DNA from: Mesorhizobium huakuii
GTDB taxonomy: Bacteria > Pseudomonadota > Alphaproteobacteria > Rhizobiales > Rhizobiaceae
Direction of reading: 5' to 3'
DNA length: 64,000 nucleotides
Assembly: GCF_030160235.1 (NCBI RefSeq)
Contig: NZ_BSNY01000053.1
Location: 1 to 64,000 of the forward strand
Below are positions 20,830-29,941 of the stretch, piece by piece. Every line of letters begins with the position of its first letter. The stretch's first letter is position 1. A program made the translations under genes and the position numbers. A model generated the notes under the pieces. The model had not been told where the DNA came from and did no database searches. It saw only the letters and a list, made by a program, of their open reading frames with translations.

Positions 20830-23004
20830 GTGGTGTTCGATCACGCACCGCAGGCGCGCCTCATGCCCGTCGTGGATGTCAAGGATGGTTCGATCCTCCC
20901 GGAGCGGGTGGCCGAAGGCGTGGAGCGCTCTCGTCGCATGGAAGATGAGTTGCGCGAACAGAACGAACGCTTTTCAGCCGCTGTCGAGAACATGTCGCAC
21001 GGGCTGTGCATGTTCGATGCCGATGAACGCATGATCATCTGCAACGGCAACTACATCAACATCTTCTGCCTCGACGCCAAGCTGGTACGACCGGGCATCC
21101 GCTTCATCGACATCCTGCGGCACAGCGTCGACATCGGCATCGCCTCGCAAAGCGCCGACGAGCTCTATGCCATCCGCAAACCCTATATCGACCAGGCGAA
21201 ACCCTCGACCTACGAAGAGACGCTGTCGGATGGTCGCATCATCAACATCTCGCACCGCCCGCTGGCCCTGGGCGGCTGGGTCTCGATCTACGAGGACATC
21301 ACCGAACAGCGGCGCGCCGAGCAGGACCTGAAGGAGCAGCATCGCCGTTTCGATGCCGCACTCGCCAACATGTCGCAAGGCCTGCTGATGTACGACGCCG
21401 ATGGCAAGATGATCGTGCGCAACCGGCGTTTTCTGGAGCTCTACAACGTTGCCGCGGCGGACTTTCCGCTTGGAACGACGCATCGCGACGCGCTCGAAAA
21501 ACTGCTGGAACTCGGCATCTATCAGAAGATCGACGTCGACAGCGAAGTCGCCAAGACCGAGGCCTGCCTGGCGGCGGCAAAAATGCACGAGGCCTACCGT
21601 TATCTAACCGACGGGAGGACGATTCTGGTCACGCGCCAGCCGATGAGCGGCGGTGGCTGGGTGGTGACTTTCGACGACGTCACCGAACGTCGACGCACCG
21701 AAGAGCGCATGATCCATCTTGCGCATCACGACACGCTGACCGGACTGCCCAACCGCTCGATGTTTCGCGAACGGCTCGACCTGGCGCTGGCGGATGCGGC
21801 GGCACCGCCATTGGCGATCTTCTCGCTCGATCTCGACCGCTTCAAGGCGGTCAACGACACCTGGGGACATCCCGCCGGCGACTGGCTGTTGAAATGTGTC
21901 GCCGAGAGGCTGCAGCGTTGCCTGCGCAATGAGACAGACGTCGTCGCCCGCTTCGGCGGCGACGAGTTCGTCGTCATGCAGTTCAATTCCAGGGGCATTG
22001 CCGATGCTGAAAAACTGGCGAAGCGCATCGTCGAGGCCATCGCAAAACCGTTTCGCGACAAGATCCGGGATATGCATATCGGCATCAGCCTGGGCATTGC
22101 TGTTTTCCCCGAAGATGGCAAGGACGCCGATACGCTGCTGAAAAACGCCGATACGGCGCTCTATCGGGCCAAGAGCGAAGGGAGAAACCTCCATCGCTTC
22201 TTCGAGCCCGCGATGGACGCCATCGTGCAGGCCCGGCGGGCGCTCGAAGTCGACCTCGAGACGGCGCTGCCGCGCCAGGAGTTCGATCTCGATTTCCAGC
22301 CCATCATGAACATCGCCTCCGGCGAGATCATCGGCGCGGAGGCCCTGATGCGCTGGCATTCCCCGGCGCGCGGCACTGTCGCGCCTGACGCGTTCATCCC
22401 CGTCGCCGAAGAGACCGGACTGATCGTACCGCTCGGCGAATGGGCGCTCAGGAAGGCCTGCGCGGCAGCGGCCAGCTGGCCTCACGGTATGCGCATCGCG
22501 GTCAATGTCTCGGCCGTGCAGCTCAAGAGCGGCGGGTTTGCCCGCAGTGTCATCTCGGCGTTGGCTTTTTCCGGCGTGCCGGCCAGACAACTGGAGCTGG
22601 AAATCACCGAAACAGTGCTGATGGACGAGAGCAAAACCGTGTTGAAGACGCTGCGGCAGTTGCGCGATCTTGGCATCCGCATCGCGCTGGACGATTTCGG
22701 CACCGGCTATTCCTCGCTCGGGTATCTCAGGCGTTTCCCGGTCGACAAGATCAAGATCGATCGCTCTTTCATCCGCGACATCGGCAATCGCGACACGGCG
22801 GCGATCGTCCGTACCATTATCGGGCTCGGCAACGAGCTTGGCATTGTCGTCACCGCCGAGGGCGTCGAGACCGAGGTGCAACTCGACTTGCTGCGCGACA
22901 ATGGCTGTGAAGAGGCGCAAGGCTATCTGATCGGCGTGCCCTCGAAGGCAGCGGACATCCAGCGTCTGTTGAAGGCGCGTGCGCTACACAGCCAGACCGG
23001 CTGA
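20830..23004 (+). CDS. PAS-PAS-GGDEF-EAL cyclic-di-GMP protein
   Basis: 724 residues from GTG 20830 (ATG 20863 is an alternative). Two PAS-like domains of the PAS_7 type follow each other (about 45-165 and 170-290), each with the pattern NMSxGLxMYDADxxM. The GGDEF domain is intact (GGDEF at 376-380), and the EAL domain retains EAL (504-506) and DDFGTGYSSL, so both synthesis and breakdown of cyclic-di-GMP are possible. The allosteric I-site position upstream of GGDEF reads NETD rather than RxxD, so product inhibition may be lost. No membrane segment is seen; it is probably a cytoplasmic sensor of an unknown signal. Confidence 0.93.
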   Translation: MVFDHAPQARLMPVVDVKDGSILPERVAEGVERSRRMEDELREQNERFSAAVENMSHGLCMFDADERMIICNGNYINIFCLDAKLVRPGIRFIDILRHSVDIGIASQSADELYAIRKPYIDQAKPSTYEETLSDGRIINISHRPLALGGWVSIYEDITEQRRAEQDLKEQHRRFDAALANMSQGLLMYDADGKMIVRNRRFLELYNVAAADFPLGTTHRDALEKLLELGIYQKIDVDSEVAKTEACLAAAKMHEAYRYLTDGRTILVTRQPMSGGGWVVTFDDVTERRRTEERMIHLAHHDTLTGLPNRSMFRERLDLALADAAAPPLAIFSLDLDRFKAVNDTWGHPAGDWLLKCVAERLQRCLRNETDVVARFGGDEFVVMQFNSRGIADAEKLAKRIVEAIAKPFRDKIRDMHIGISLGIAVFPEDGKDADTLLKNADTALYRAKSEGRNLHRFFEPAMDAIVQARRALEVDLETALPRQEFDLDFQPIMNIASGEIIGAEALMRWHSPARGTVAPDAFIPVAEETGLIVPLGEWALRKACAAAASWPHGMRIAVNVSAVQLKSGGFARSVISALAFSGVPARQLELEITETVLMDESKTVLKTLRQLRDLGIRIALDDFGTGYSSLGYLRRFPVDKIKIDRSFIRDIGNRDTAAIVRTIIGLGNELGIVVTAEGVETEVQLDLLRDNGCEEAQGYLIGVPSKAADIQRLLKARALHSQTG

Positions 23005-23044
23005 TCTATTCGGGGGCAGATCGTCGCGCTCCACGCCGTGCCCT

Positions 23045-23965
23045 CTATGGATTGATCGGTTGCCAGCTCGGTCTTGACAGGTGGGCAGCCATGAAACCCG
23101 CGACGGCTTCGACCTTCGCGGGGCGCGCGCGGGCCGACGGCGTTACGAAATACAGTGCGCCTTTCGGCAAAGTCCAGTCGGTCAGGATCGCTTGCAAACG
23201 CCCATCGGCAAGATACTCGCTGGCAATGAACTCCGGCAGCTCGGCGATCGCGATTCCGGCCAGCACGGTCGGAACAAGGGCGTCGGAATTGGTGACCCGC
23301 AATGGTCCTGACGGCGTGACAACCTCTTCGTCGCCGGCGGCATTGCTGAAATGCCAGACATCCTGTCGCGGCCGATAGGCATAGCCAAGACAATGATGTG
23401 CGTCGAGGTCGCGTGGCGTGCCCGGCCTGCCATGCCTGGCGAGATAGGACGGTGCCGCAACGATGAACGGCGCAATGTTGCACAAGCGCCGGGCAACCAG
23501 CGAGGAATCCGGCAATACGGCAATCCGCAGTGCTGCGTCGAACCCCTCGCCGATCAAGTCGACGACGTCGTCACTCAGATGCATATCGATCGACACGTCA
23601 GGATAGAGCCTGAAGAATTCAGGAAGCAACGGCGCCACCCACCGCAACCCGAAAGCCATCGGCACTGCCAGACGAACAACGCCGCGCGGACTGGCCGACA
23701 GTTCGCGGGCCGCATTCTCGGCGTCCTCCGCATCGCGGTAGAGACGGGACGCACGCTCGGCGAGCCGATGACCGAAATCGGTAAGTGCCAGGCGCCGCGA
23801 CGTCCGGTTGAAAAGCCGCGCGCCAAGCCGCTCCTCCAGGCGGCTGACACCACGTGACACCGTCGCCACCGACAGGCCGAGCACGCGCGCGGCGGCAGCA
23901 AAGGAACGCTCCTCCGCGACCTTGGCGAACATGGCCAAACCTTCAAAATCCGGGGCTTTCGACAT
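23045..23965 (-). CDS. LysR-family regulator divergent from an SDR gene
   Basis: 306 residues. The N-terminal winged HTH is [20 protein letters not shown] with [19 protein letters not shown], followed by a substrate-binding-like effector domain. The ATG at 23965 is chosen over 23992 because family proteins start just before the HTH. The subgroup resembles transcriptional regulators that control neighbouring oxidoreductases. It faces away from the SDR gene across a 93-bp promoter containing a palindrome (23973-23993). Confidence 0.9.
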   Translation of the reverse strand: MSKAPDFEGLAMFAKVAEERSFAAAARVLGLSVATVSRGVSRLEERLGARLFNRTSRRLALTDFGHRLAERASRLYRDAEDAENAARELSASPRGVVRLAVPMAFGLRWVAPLLPEFFRLYPDVSIDMHLSDDVVDLIGEGFDAALRIAVLPDSSLVARRLCNIAPFIVAAPSYLARHGRPGTPRDLDAHHCLGYAYRPRQDVWHFSNAAGDEEVVTPSGPLRVTNSDALVPTVLAGIAIAELPEFIASEYLADGRLQAILTDWTLPKGALYFVTPSARARPAKVEAVAGFMAAHLSRPSWQPINP

Positions 23966-23972
23966 CACCAAT

Positions 23973-23993
23973 CTTGCAACGATTGTTTGCAAG
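23973..23993. promoter_or_regulatory. Palindrome, candidate LysR operator
   Basis: CTTGCAA (23973-23979), a 7-base spacer and TTGCAAG (23987-23993) make a perfect inverted repeat. It sits 8 bases upstream of the LysR start and 66 bases upstream of the SDR start, in the shared promoter. Confidence 0.55.
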
Positions 23994-24058
23994 CATTGCT
24001 ATTTCGAAATGATCAACCTGTCCATATGTCTCTGTCACCCACAACAGGAGTGACGAAA

Positions 24059-24814
24059 ATGACAAATAAACTCGAAGGAAAGATCGCCGTGGTTACCGGC
24101 GGCAGCAGCGGTATCGGCCTTGGCATTGCCAAGCGCTTCGCCGCCGAAGGCGCGTATGTCTACATCACCGGGCGGCGACAGGGCGAGATCGACAAGGCTG
24201 TCGCGGCAATCGGCAAAAACGCCACCGGCATCCAGGCCGACTCGACCAGTTTCACTGATCTTGACCGTCTCTACGCCCAGGTGAAAGCGCATAGCGGCCG
24301 GATCGATGTGCTCTCGGTCAATGCCGGCGGCGGCTCCATGCTACCGCTCGGCCAGATAACCGAACAGCACTTTGACGAAACCTTCGACCGCAACGTCAAG
24401 GCCGTGCTGTTCACGGTGCAGAAGGCGCTCGCGCTGTTGGCCGACGGTGCCTCGGTGATCCTGACCGGTTCGACCGCCGGCTCAACCGGCGCCGCGGCGT
24501 TCAGCGTCTATGGCGCGTCGAAGGCGGCGCTGCGTAATTTTGCCCGCAGCTGGATAATCGACCTGAAGGAACGGCACATCCGCGTCAACATCCTCAGCCC
24601 CGGTCCGACCCGTACGACAGGCCTCGCCGAACTTGCCGGACCCGAAGCCGAACAGCAGAAGGGTTTGCTTGATTTCCTTGCCACCCAGGTGCCGATGGGT
24701 CGGCTCGGCGACCCTGACGAGATCGGCAAGGCGGCAGTGTTCCTGGCCTCGGAGGATTCCAGCTTTGTCACCGGAGCCGAGCTGTTCGTCGACGGCGGCA
24801 CCGCACAGGTCTAG
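24059..24814 (+). CDS. Short-chain dehydrogenase/reductase
   Basis: 251 residues, classical SDR. The cofactor loop is TGGSSGIG (14-21), followed by NAGGG, a catalytic serine in LTGSTAG and YGASK with the Tyr-Lys pair. GRR after the second strand suggests preference for NADP(H). The ATG at 24059 has AGGAG nine bases upstream. It is similar to quinone or ketone reductases often located next to LysR regulators of this type. Substrate unknown; likely regulated by the divergent LysR protein. Confidence 0.92.
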   Translation: MTNKLEGKIAVVTGGSSGIGLGIAKRFAAEGAYVYITGRRQGEIDKAVAAIGKNATGIQADSTSFTDLDRLYAQVKAHSGRIDVLSVNAGGGSMLPLGQITEQHFDETFDRNVKAVLFTVQKALALLADGASVILTGSTAGSTGAAAFSVYGASKAALRNFARSWIIDLKERHIRVNILSPGPTRTTGLAELAGPEAEQQKGLLDFLATQVPMGRLGDPDEIGKAAVFLASEDSSFVTGAELFVDGGTAQV

Positions 24815-24873
24815 CCCGTCATGCCGGTCGCGTCCTCAAGCGGGCGCGACCGGTTGCCGACCGCGCATCATGA

Positions 24874-25764
24874 TCAACGCAGCGTTTCCAGGTACTTCTC
24901 ATGGAAGCTGACATAGCCGGGCTCGACCACCTTCAGATGCCGCTCGATCAGCGCGTGAAACTGCGGCAGTTGGTGAAACGGCACGCCGGGATAGGCATGA
25001 TGCTCGGCATGGAACGGCATGTTCCACGCCAGCTTGCGCACCACCCAATTGGTCAGCGTGGTCCTGGTATTCTCCAGCATGTTGGCAACGAACGGACAGC
25101 GGCCATGCTCGGCGAGCAGATAGAGGCGCAGAAAGGGCTGACCAAGCAGCGCGGGAATGATCCAGACATAGAAAAGCACGGTGAGCCGGAAAAAGACGGC
25201 GAGCAGAATGACGGCCGCATAGAAGGCAATCATGGCGCGCGCCTCGGCCCGCACCTTGGGTCGGCCTTTCGGCGGCACATAGCTCTCCTCGCTGCCGCCA
25301 ACCGCATTGGCGTAGAGCGTCTTGAGATGGCCCCACCACAGCGGGATGCCGGAAACATGCACGAGGTACTGCCGCAGCGTTTCCGGCTTGGGAAACGCCA
25401 GCTCCGGATCGTTTTCGGGGTCCTGGGTGAAGCGGTGATGAGCGAAATGGAAATAGCGGAACCAGTCGGCCGGCAGCCCGAGCGCCAGGCTGCATACCCG
25501 CGCCACGGCATCGTTCAGCCACTGCGTGTCGAAGGCCGTGCGATGAACCGTCTCATGCAGCAGCGTGAACAGGAAGACGATCAGGATGCCTTGCGGCAGC
25601 ATCAGCAACGGCCAAAATGGTACCTTCGCGGCGATCAGCGATCCATTGATCACAATCGCCCCCCAATGGGCGCCGAGCTGAACGAGACCCGCGACGTCGG
25701 ACTTGGCGGTCAGCCGACTGCGCTCTTCCGGAGTTAGTGACGCGATGACGTCGCGATGGTCCAT
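24874..25764 (-). CDS. Membrane fatty acid desaturase
   Basis: 296 residues with several membrane segments and the three histidine boxes of diiron desaturases: HETVH (70-74), HFAHH (106-110) and HAEHH near residue 250. It would introduce a double bond into membrane acyl chains or hydroxylate a similar substrate, using electrons from a ferredoxin or cytochrome that is not encoded nearby. It is divergent from a GcvA-type LysR gene, its probable regulator. Confidence 0.9.
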   Translation of the reverse strand: MDHRDVIASLTPEERSRLTAKSDVAGLVQLGAHWGAIVINGSLIAAKVPFWPLLMLPQGILIVFLFTLLHETVHRTAFDTQWLNDAVARVCSLALGLPADWFRYFHFAHHRFTQDPENDPELAFPKPETLRQYLVHVSGIPLWWGHLKTLYANAVGGSEESYVPPKGRPKVRAEARAMIAFYAAVILLAVFFRLTVLFYVWIIPALLGQPFLRLYLLAEHGRCPFVANMLENTRTTLTNWVVRKLAWNMPFHAEHHAYPGVPFHQLPQFHALIERHLKVVEPGYVSFHEKYLETLR

Positions 25765-25848
25765 CGGTTTCGATCCAGGCTGGCGATTTGACGAGCCCCA
25801 CTCTAGTCGGTGAAAAAGCTTTCCAAAAACGACGATTCCTGCGATTTG

Positions 25849-25865
25849 GATAAGCTTGTCTTATC
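25849..25865. promoter_or_regulatory. LysR-box palindrome in desaturase/LysR promoter
   Basis: GATAAG (25849-25854), spacer CTTGT, then CTTATC (25860-25865). This perfect 6-5-6 inverted repeat includes the LysR consensus T-N11-A and lies three bases before the LysR ATG, so binding could repress its own gene. Confidence 0.6.
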
Positions 25866-25868
25866 TAT

Positions 25869-26795
25869 ATGGCGATCATGGTCACATCTCCATCGCTCAA
25901 AGGACTTCAGGCTTTCGAGGCTGCGGCGCGCACAGGCAGCTTTGCCGCGGCGGCGGAAGAGCTTTCGGTCTCGGCCGCCGCCGTCAGCCAGCTCATCCGC
26001 ACCGTCGAGGAACAGATGGGCCGCAAGCTGTTTCATCGGGTCAACCGCAGAGTTGTCCTCACCGAGGCCGGCGTGGAAATGCTGCCGCGGCTGACCATGG
26101 CCTTCCAGGAAATCGGCAGTGTCTCGCGCGAACTGGGCGGTGATGCCTTCCGCCCGCGCCTGGTGGTGTCGGTGCCGCCATCCATGGCCATGGGTTGGCT
26201 TTCGCAGCGTCTCGCCGGCTTCGTTGCCAGTCATGGCGCGGCCGATATATCGCTGCGCGGCGATGACGACCCGGTGCCGTTCGACCGTGAGCTGATCGAC
26301 ATCAGGCTCTCCTACGGTCCGCATTATCGCGAGCACCCGACCGAGGACATTATCCGGGACGCCGTCTATCCCGTCTGCGCGCCAAGGCTTGCCGGCGCGA
26401 CCAAGGCGGATGGCGGTCCGCTGCCTGGGCTGCCGCTGATCCAAACCGACTGGGGACCGACCGGCGCCTCGTTTCCGTCCTGGCGCAACTGGTTCGAGGC
26501 GGAAGGTGTCCAGCCCGGCCGGGCGGCGCAGCGGGGCCTGTCGGCCAACTCGTCGCGCGCCGCCCTCGACCTTGCCATTTCGGGGCTCGGCGTGGCGCTG
26601 GCGCAAGGGATCTATTGTGCCGAAGCGGTGGAGGACGGCAGGCTGGTCCGGCCTGCCGCCGGCGCGATCGCGCTGCGCCAGCCCTATTGCCTGACCACTC
26701 CGGAGCGCAGTGCCAGGCGCGATGTGGTGGCGGCGTTCCGCGCTTGGCTGATCGAGGAATGCCGTCGCGCGGTGGGCTCGCCGGCGCTGCGTTGA
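25869..26795 (+). CDS. LysR-family (GcvA-like) regulator
   Basis: 308 residues. The HTH region LKGLQAFEAAARTGSFAAAAEELSVS and the segment VSQLIRTVEEQMGRKLFHR are typical of the GcvA/AmpR-like LysR branch. The effector domain carries the usual PxLxxLPLI and DLAISGLGVALAQ motifs. It is divergent from the desaturase with 104 bp between starts and a palindrome there, so it probably regulates the desaturase and itself. Confidence 0.92.
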   Translation: MAIMVTSPSLKGLQAFEAAARTGSFAAAAEELSVSAAAVSQLIRTVEEQMGRKLFHRVNRRVVLTEAGVEMLPRLTMAFQEIGSVSRELGGDAFRPRLVVSVPPSMAMGWLSQRLAGFVASHGAADISLRGDDDPVPFDRELIDIRLSYGPHYREHPTEDIIRDAVYPVCAPRLAGATKADGGPLPGLPLIQTDWGPTGASFPSWRNWFEAEGVQPGRAAQRGLSANSSRAALDLAISGLGVALAQGIYCAEAVEDGRLVRPAAGAIALRQPYCLTTPERSARRDVVAAFRAWLIEECRRAVGSPALR

Positions 26796-26813
26796 GCCGT
26801 CAAGCTCCCGTGG

Positions 26814-27086
26814 TCAGAGGTGCCCGCTCAGGGCTGCCACCATGTCCTTGTTCGTCGCCACCGGAACGATCTCGAATTCGACCAGATCAGCCCATTCGAT
26901 CACCCAGCGCTGCAGCAGCGTGACGTCGTCCGTCTCCACCAGCAGGAAGCAGCGGCTCATATCCGCGGCGATCCAGCTGTGGTGAACGACAAGCTCCTCC
27001 GGCTTCAGGCGGCCCCGATCGCGGAAGCGGCGGTATATATCCTTGCGGTCGCAGCCGGTGAAATCCTCGATCACGATGAACTGCAT
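26814..27086 (-). CDS. DUF3303-type small protein
   Basis: 90 residues starting MQFIVIEDFTGCDRKDIYRR; the ATG at 27086 has GGGGGAAG just upstream. The rest, including HHSWIAADMSRCFLLVETDD, LLQRWVIEWADLVEFEIVPV, matches the pattern of DUF3303 ferredoxin-like proteins. These small domains are of unknown function. It lies 80 bases after the RimK-like gene on the same strand, separated by a hairpin repeat, so it may be the third member of that module or simply a neighbour. Confidence 0.75.
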   Translation of the reverse strand: MQFIVIEDFTGCDRKDIYRRFRDRGRLKPEELVVHHSWIAADMSRCFLLVETDDVTLLQRWVIEWADLVEFEIVPVATNKDMVAALSGHL

Positions 27087-27099
27087 ATCTTCCCCCAGT

Positions 27100-27143
27100 G
27101 CAATTCCAGGAAAAGTGTGAAGCGGTTTTCCGCCCGGAATTGC
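27100..27143. repeat. Nested hairpin repeat (rhizobial intergenic family)
   Basis: Outer stem GCAATTCC (27100-27107) / GGAATTGC (27136-27143) encloses an inner stem GGAAAA (27109-27114) / TTTTCC (27126-27131). I recognise this as a widespread palindromic repeat of Mesorhizobium-type genomes. It fills most of the 80-bp gap between the RimK-like gene and the DUF3303 gene and could end or attenuate the transcript. Confidence 0.7.
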
Positions 27144-27166
27144 TTCAAAACAAAGAGACGGAACTG

Positions 27167-28630
27167 TTATCGCCCCGGCCGGTCGAGCCGCTCCAGGAAC
27201 CACTGTGTCAGCCGCACCCAGACCTCGTCCTTCTCGCCGGAATCTTCCCAGCCATGGTCGAGATTGGGGTTGTCGTTGACCTCGATGACAAAGACGCCGT
27301 CCTTGGTCTCCTTGAGGTCGACGCCGTAGAGGCCGTCGCCGATGCAGCGCGCCGCCTTGACCGCGGTCTCGACGACATGCGGCGGCGTTTCCTTCAGCGT
27401 GAAGGTCTTGATGCCGCCCTGGTCGGGCTTGCCATTGGCCTTGTGGTTGACAATCTGCCAGTGCTTCTTGGCCATCAGGTAGTGCACGGCAAACAACGGC
27501 TGGCCGCCGAGCACGCCGACGCGCCAGTCATATTCGGTCGGAATGAATTTCTGCGCGATGAGGAGGTCGGAATCCTCCAGCCACTCGGTCGCAAGCCGTG
27601 TCAGCTCCTCGAGATTCTCGCATTTCTTGACACCGCGCGAGAAGGACGAATCCGGGATCTTCAGCACCAGCGGGAAGCCCAGCGTCTGTGCGGCCAGTTC
27701 GAAGTCCGAGGTGCCGGCGATCATCACGGTCGGCGGTACCGGCACCTTGTTGTAGGCCATCAGCTCGTTGAGATAGACCTTGTTGGTGCAACGGATCATC
27801 GACAGCGGATCGTCGATGACGGGCATGCCTTCCTGCTGGGCGCGGCGGGCGAAACGATAGGTGTGGTTGGAGATCGAGGTGGTCTCGCGGATGAACAGCG
27901 CATCGTAGTTCGCGAGCTTGGCGAGATCCTTCCTGGTGATCGGCTCGATTTCGACCCCCATCTTTTCGGCGATCTTGGCCCAGTAGCGCAGCGAGGAGAT
28001 TTCCGACGGCGGCAATTCCTCATGCGGATCGACCAGCGTGGCGAAGGTGTAGCGCGCCGGCGTGCGCCCCTTGGTGTCGCGCCATTCGCGGTTGGTATAG
28101 GTCTCCAGGCACTGGATGAAGCTCTTTTCCTCGTCCTCGGTCATGCGCGCCAGCGGATGGAAGCCGATCTTGCGGATCGAAGCCCATTCGGCGGTGTCCT
28201 TGATATGGACCTCGAGCGCCGGCGCCCGGAACCAGTCGAACAACAGCTTGGCGAAGCGGTCCCAGACCTTGGAGGGGCCGATGCCGAAGAAAATGCACAC
28301 CTTGGCCGGAAAGGCGCCGCCGAGGTCCTTGCGGCATTTGTTGAGCGCCAGTTCCAGTTCCGGCAGCGCATGCTCGTAGAGTTTGCGTTCGGACAGGTCG
28401 ATCATCGTCTCGACGGTCGGGATGACCTTGTGGCCGCGCGAGCTCGCCAGCAGCGAGGCATAGTAGCCGCGGCTCTGGTAGCCGTAATTGTTCGACAGGT
28501 TGATGACCTTCGGCCGCTGGCCGCGGAACAGCGACGGATGCGCGAGATAGTCGCGATTGGTGATGATCTTGTGCGGTGTCGCCACCTGGTCGAGATCGCT
28601 CTGCCTGCCGGTAAGGATGACCCAGGTCAT
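27167..28630 (-). CDS. RLAN-domain RimK-like ATP-grasp ligase
   Basis: 487 residues. The N-terminal part (about 1-160; MTWVILTGRQSDLDQVATPH, then NLSNNYGYQSRGYYASLLA) is the RLAN domain (RimK-like ATP-grasp N-terminal). The C-terminal half is an ATP-grasp fold of the RimK type, with TNKVYLNELM, LVLKIPDSSFSRGV, a YDWRVGVLGG motif and the Mg2+ motif EVNDNPN at 450-456. RimK relatives form amide (often glutamyl) bonds on protein or peptide carboxyl groups. The start overlaps the stop of the GNAT/C39 gene (ATGA), a pairing conserved in the family. It probably acts in making or modifying a peptide; no substrate is encoded in view. Confidence 0.88.
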   Translation of the reverse strand: MTWVILTGRQSDLDQVATPHKIITNRDYLAHPSLFRGQRPKVINLSNNYGYQSRGYYASLLASSRGHKVIPTVETMIDLSERKLYEHALPELELALNKCRKDLGGAFPAKVCIFFGIGPSKVWDRFAKLLFDWFRAPALEVHIKDTAEWASIRKIGFHPLARMTEDEEKSFIQCLETYTNREWRDTKGRTPARYTFATLVDPHEELPPSEISSLRYWAKIAEKMGVEIEPITRKDLAKLANYDALFIRETTSISNHTYRFARRAQQEGMPVIDDPLSMIRCTNKVYLNELMAYNKVPVPPTVMIAGTSDFELAAQTLGFPLVLKIPDSSFSRGVKKCENLEELTRLATEWLEDSDLLIAQKFIPTEYDWRVGVLGGQPLFAVHYLMAKKHWQIVNHKANGKPDQGGIKTFTLKETPPHVVETAVKAARCIGDGLYGVDLKETKDGVFVIEVNDNPNLDHGWEDSGEKDEVWVRLTQWFLERLDRPGR

Positions 28631-29817
28631 TGTGTGTCGCGCTTCCCCAGAGTGATGGCGGCACGCAGTCCGTCGCGGCCGAACTGCGCCATGTTCATGA
28701 AGATGCCGTAGGGCACGGGAATGTTGGCGGCATCAAGGATGGTTTCCTGCCTTTCGTCCTCGACCCAAGGGTCGTGGATCAGAATATGATCGCCGTCATC
28801 GCCGATGGCCAGCACCCAATGCGGCACCTTCTTGCCGAACATCAGGAAACCGCTGATCAGCACCAGCACCAGTTTGCCTGCGGCGATCGCAGTTCTGATG
28901 TCGTCGATGGTGAACGGGCGATAATTCACCGGGATGCCGTATTGTTCCGCGCGGCGGCGAAAGTCGACCTGGGCCAGTTCCATCACCCGGCGCTTGTCCT
29001 CGCTGCGCACCGACTGCAGGAACAGCGCGCCATAGAAGGAAACGAAGATCTCCGCCGCGAGGCCGCTTTCATATCCCGAGACAGCCAGGCCGAATGGTTC
29101 GCAGCCGCCCGGCCCCGACATCATGAAGACGGTCGTCGCCTCGCGCCAGAGGCGGATTTCCATCACCGGATCGGGCACGAAGTTCCGGTCGAAATTGGCC
29201 ATGGCCATCATCAGGCAGCATGGGCCGCAGGTGAACTCGCAGGTCTGCTGGTAGAACGGCACCCTGGTGGCGACCGGAAGGTCGCCGCGCAGGGTTTTCT
29301 CATAACGAAGCGCGGTCGCGCCGTCCTCGTAATAGCCAGGCTCGCGGCCAATCTTGCGGTAGCCGGCCTGCTCATAGATGCGGATGGCGCGGCCGTTGTC
29401 CTCGCGCACTTCGAGACGCAGCATCATGCGGTCGTGCTCGAAGGCTGCCTCCTCCGCCGCAGTCAAAAGCTGGCGCCCGATGCCGAGCGCGCCGAAAAAT
29501 GGGCCGACGGCTATGGAATAGAGCCGCGCCACACCACTGCCCTTGCGAAACAGCACGATCGCGTAGCCGGCCACGCGGCCGTCGAGTTCGGCGACCAGCG
29601 TCTCGGCGGTCTCGCGCTCGATGAACAGACGAAAGGAGCGACGGGAAATGCGATCGCTCGAAAAAACGGCTTTCTCGATGGCGGCGAGATCATCGACGTC
29701 AGACGCGCGGGCCCTACGGATCTCGGCAGGCATGCGACTTGAGAAAACCTCGATTGCGTTGCGGAAACGGCCCCGGTCAAAAGCGTCGCAAACACCAGCC
29801 GAAGCGCCGGTATTCAT
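28627..29817 (-). CDS. GNAT acetyltransferase - C39-like peptidase fusion
   Basis: 396 residues. Residues about 32-178 form a GNAT domain (LYSIAVGPFFGALGIGRQLL acetyl-CoA loop, EVREDNGRAIRIYEQAGY). Residues about 183-375 form a papain-like C39-type domain (DUF3335 group) with Gln191, Cys197 (CEFTCGP), His333 (VPHWVL) and Asp349 (HDPW). All catalytic residues are present. The ATG at 29817 is used; a TTG one codon earlier is better spaced from AAGGAG. Translation is coupled to the RimK-like ligase. The pair could cleave and then extend or acetylate a peptide; the target is unknown. Confidence 0.86.
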   Translation of the reverse strand: MNTGASAGVCDAFDRGRFRNAIEVFSSRMPAEIRRARASDVDDLAAIEKAVFSSDRISRRSFRLFIERETAETLVAELDGRVAGYAIVLFRKGSGVARLYSIAVGPFFGALGIGRQLLTAAEEAAFEHDRMMLRLEVREDNGRAIRIYEQAGYRKIGREPGYYEDGATALRYEKTLRGDLPVATRVPFYQQTCEFTCGPCCLMMAMANFDRNFVPDPVMEIRLWREATTVFMMSGPGGCEPFGLAVSGYESGLAAEIFVSFYGALFLQSVRSEDKRRVMELAQVDFRRRAEQYGIPVNYRPFTIDDIRTAIAAGKLVLVLISGFLMFGKKVPHWVLAIGDDGDHILIHDPWVEDERQETILDAANIPVPYGIFMNMAQFGRDGLRAAITLGKRDTQ

Positions 29818-29941
29818 CAAGCGCTATCGCTCCTTGATTAGGGCCGAATTGTGACAGTTTCCGCGCCGGCAAGGAAGCTCGCGGGCTTTGAACAGGATCG
29901 CTGTTTGATAGGCCACCGGCTGCGAAACAATTGCGGCCAAC

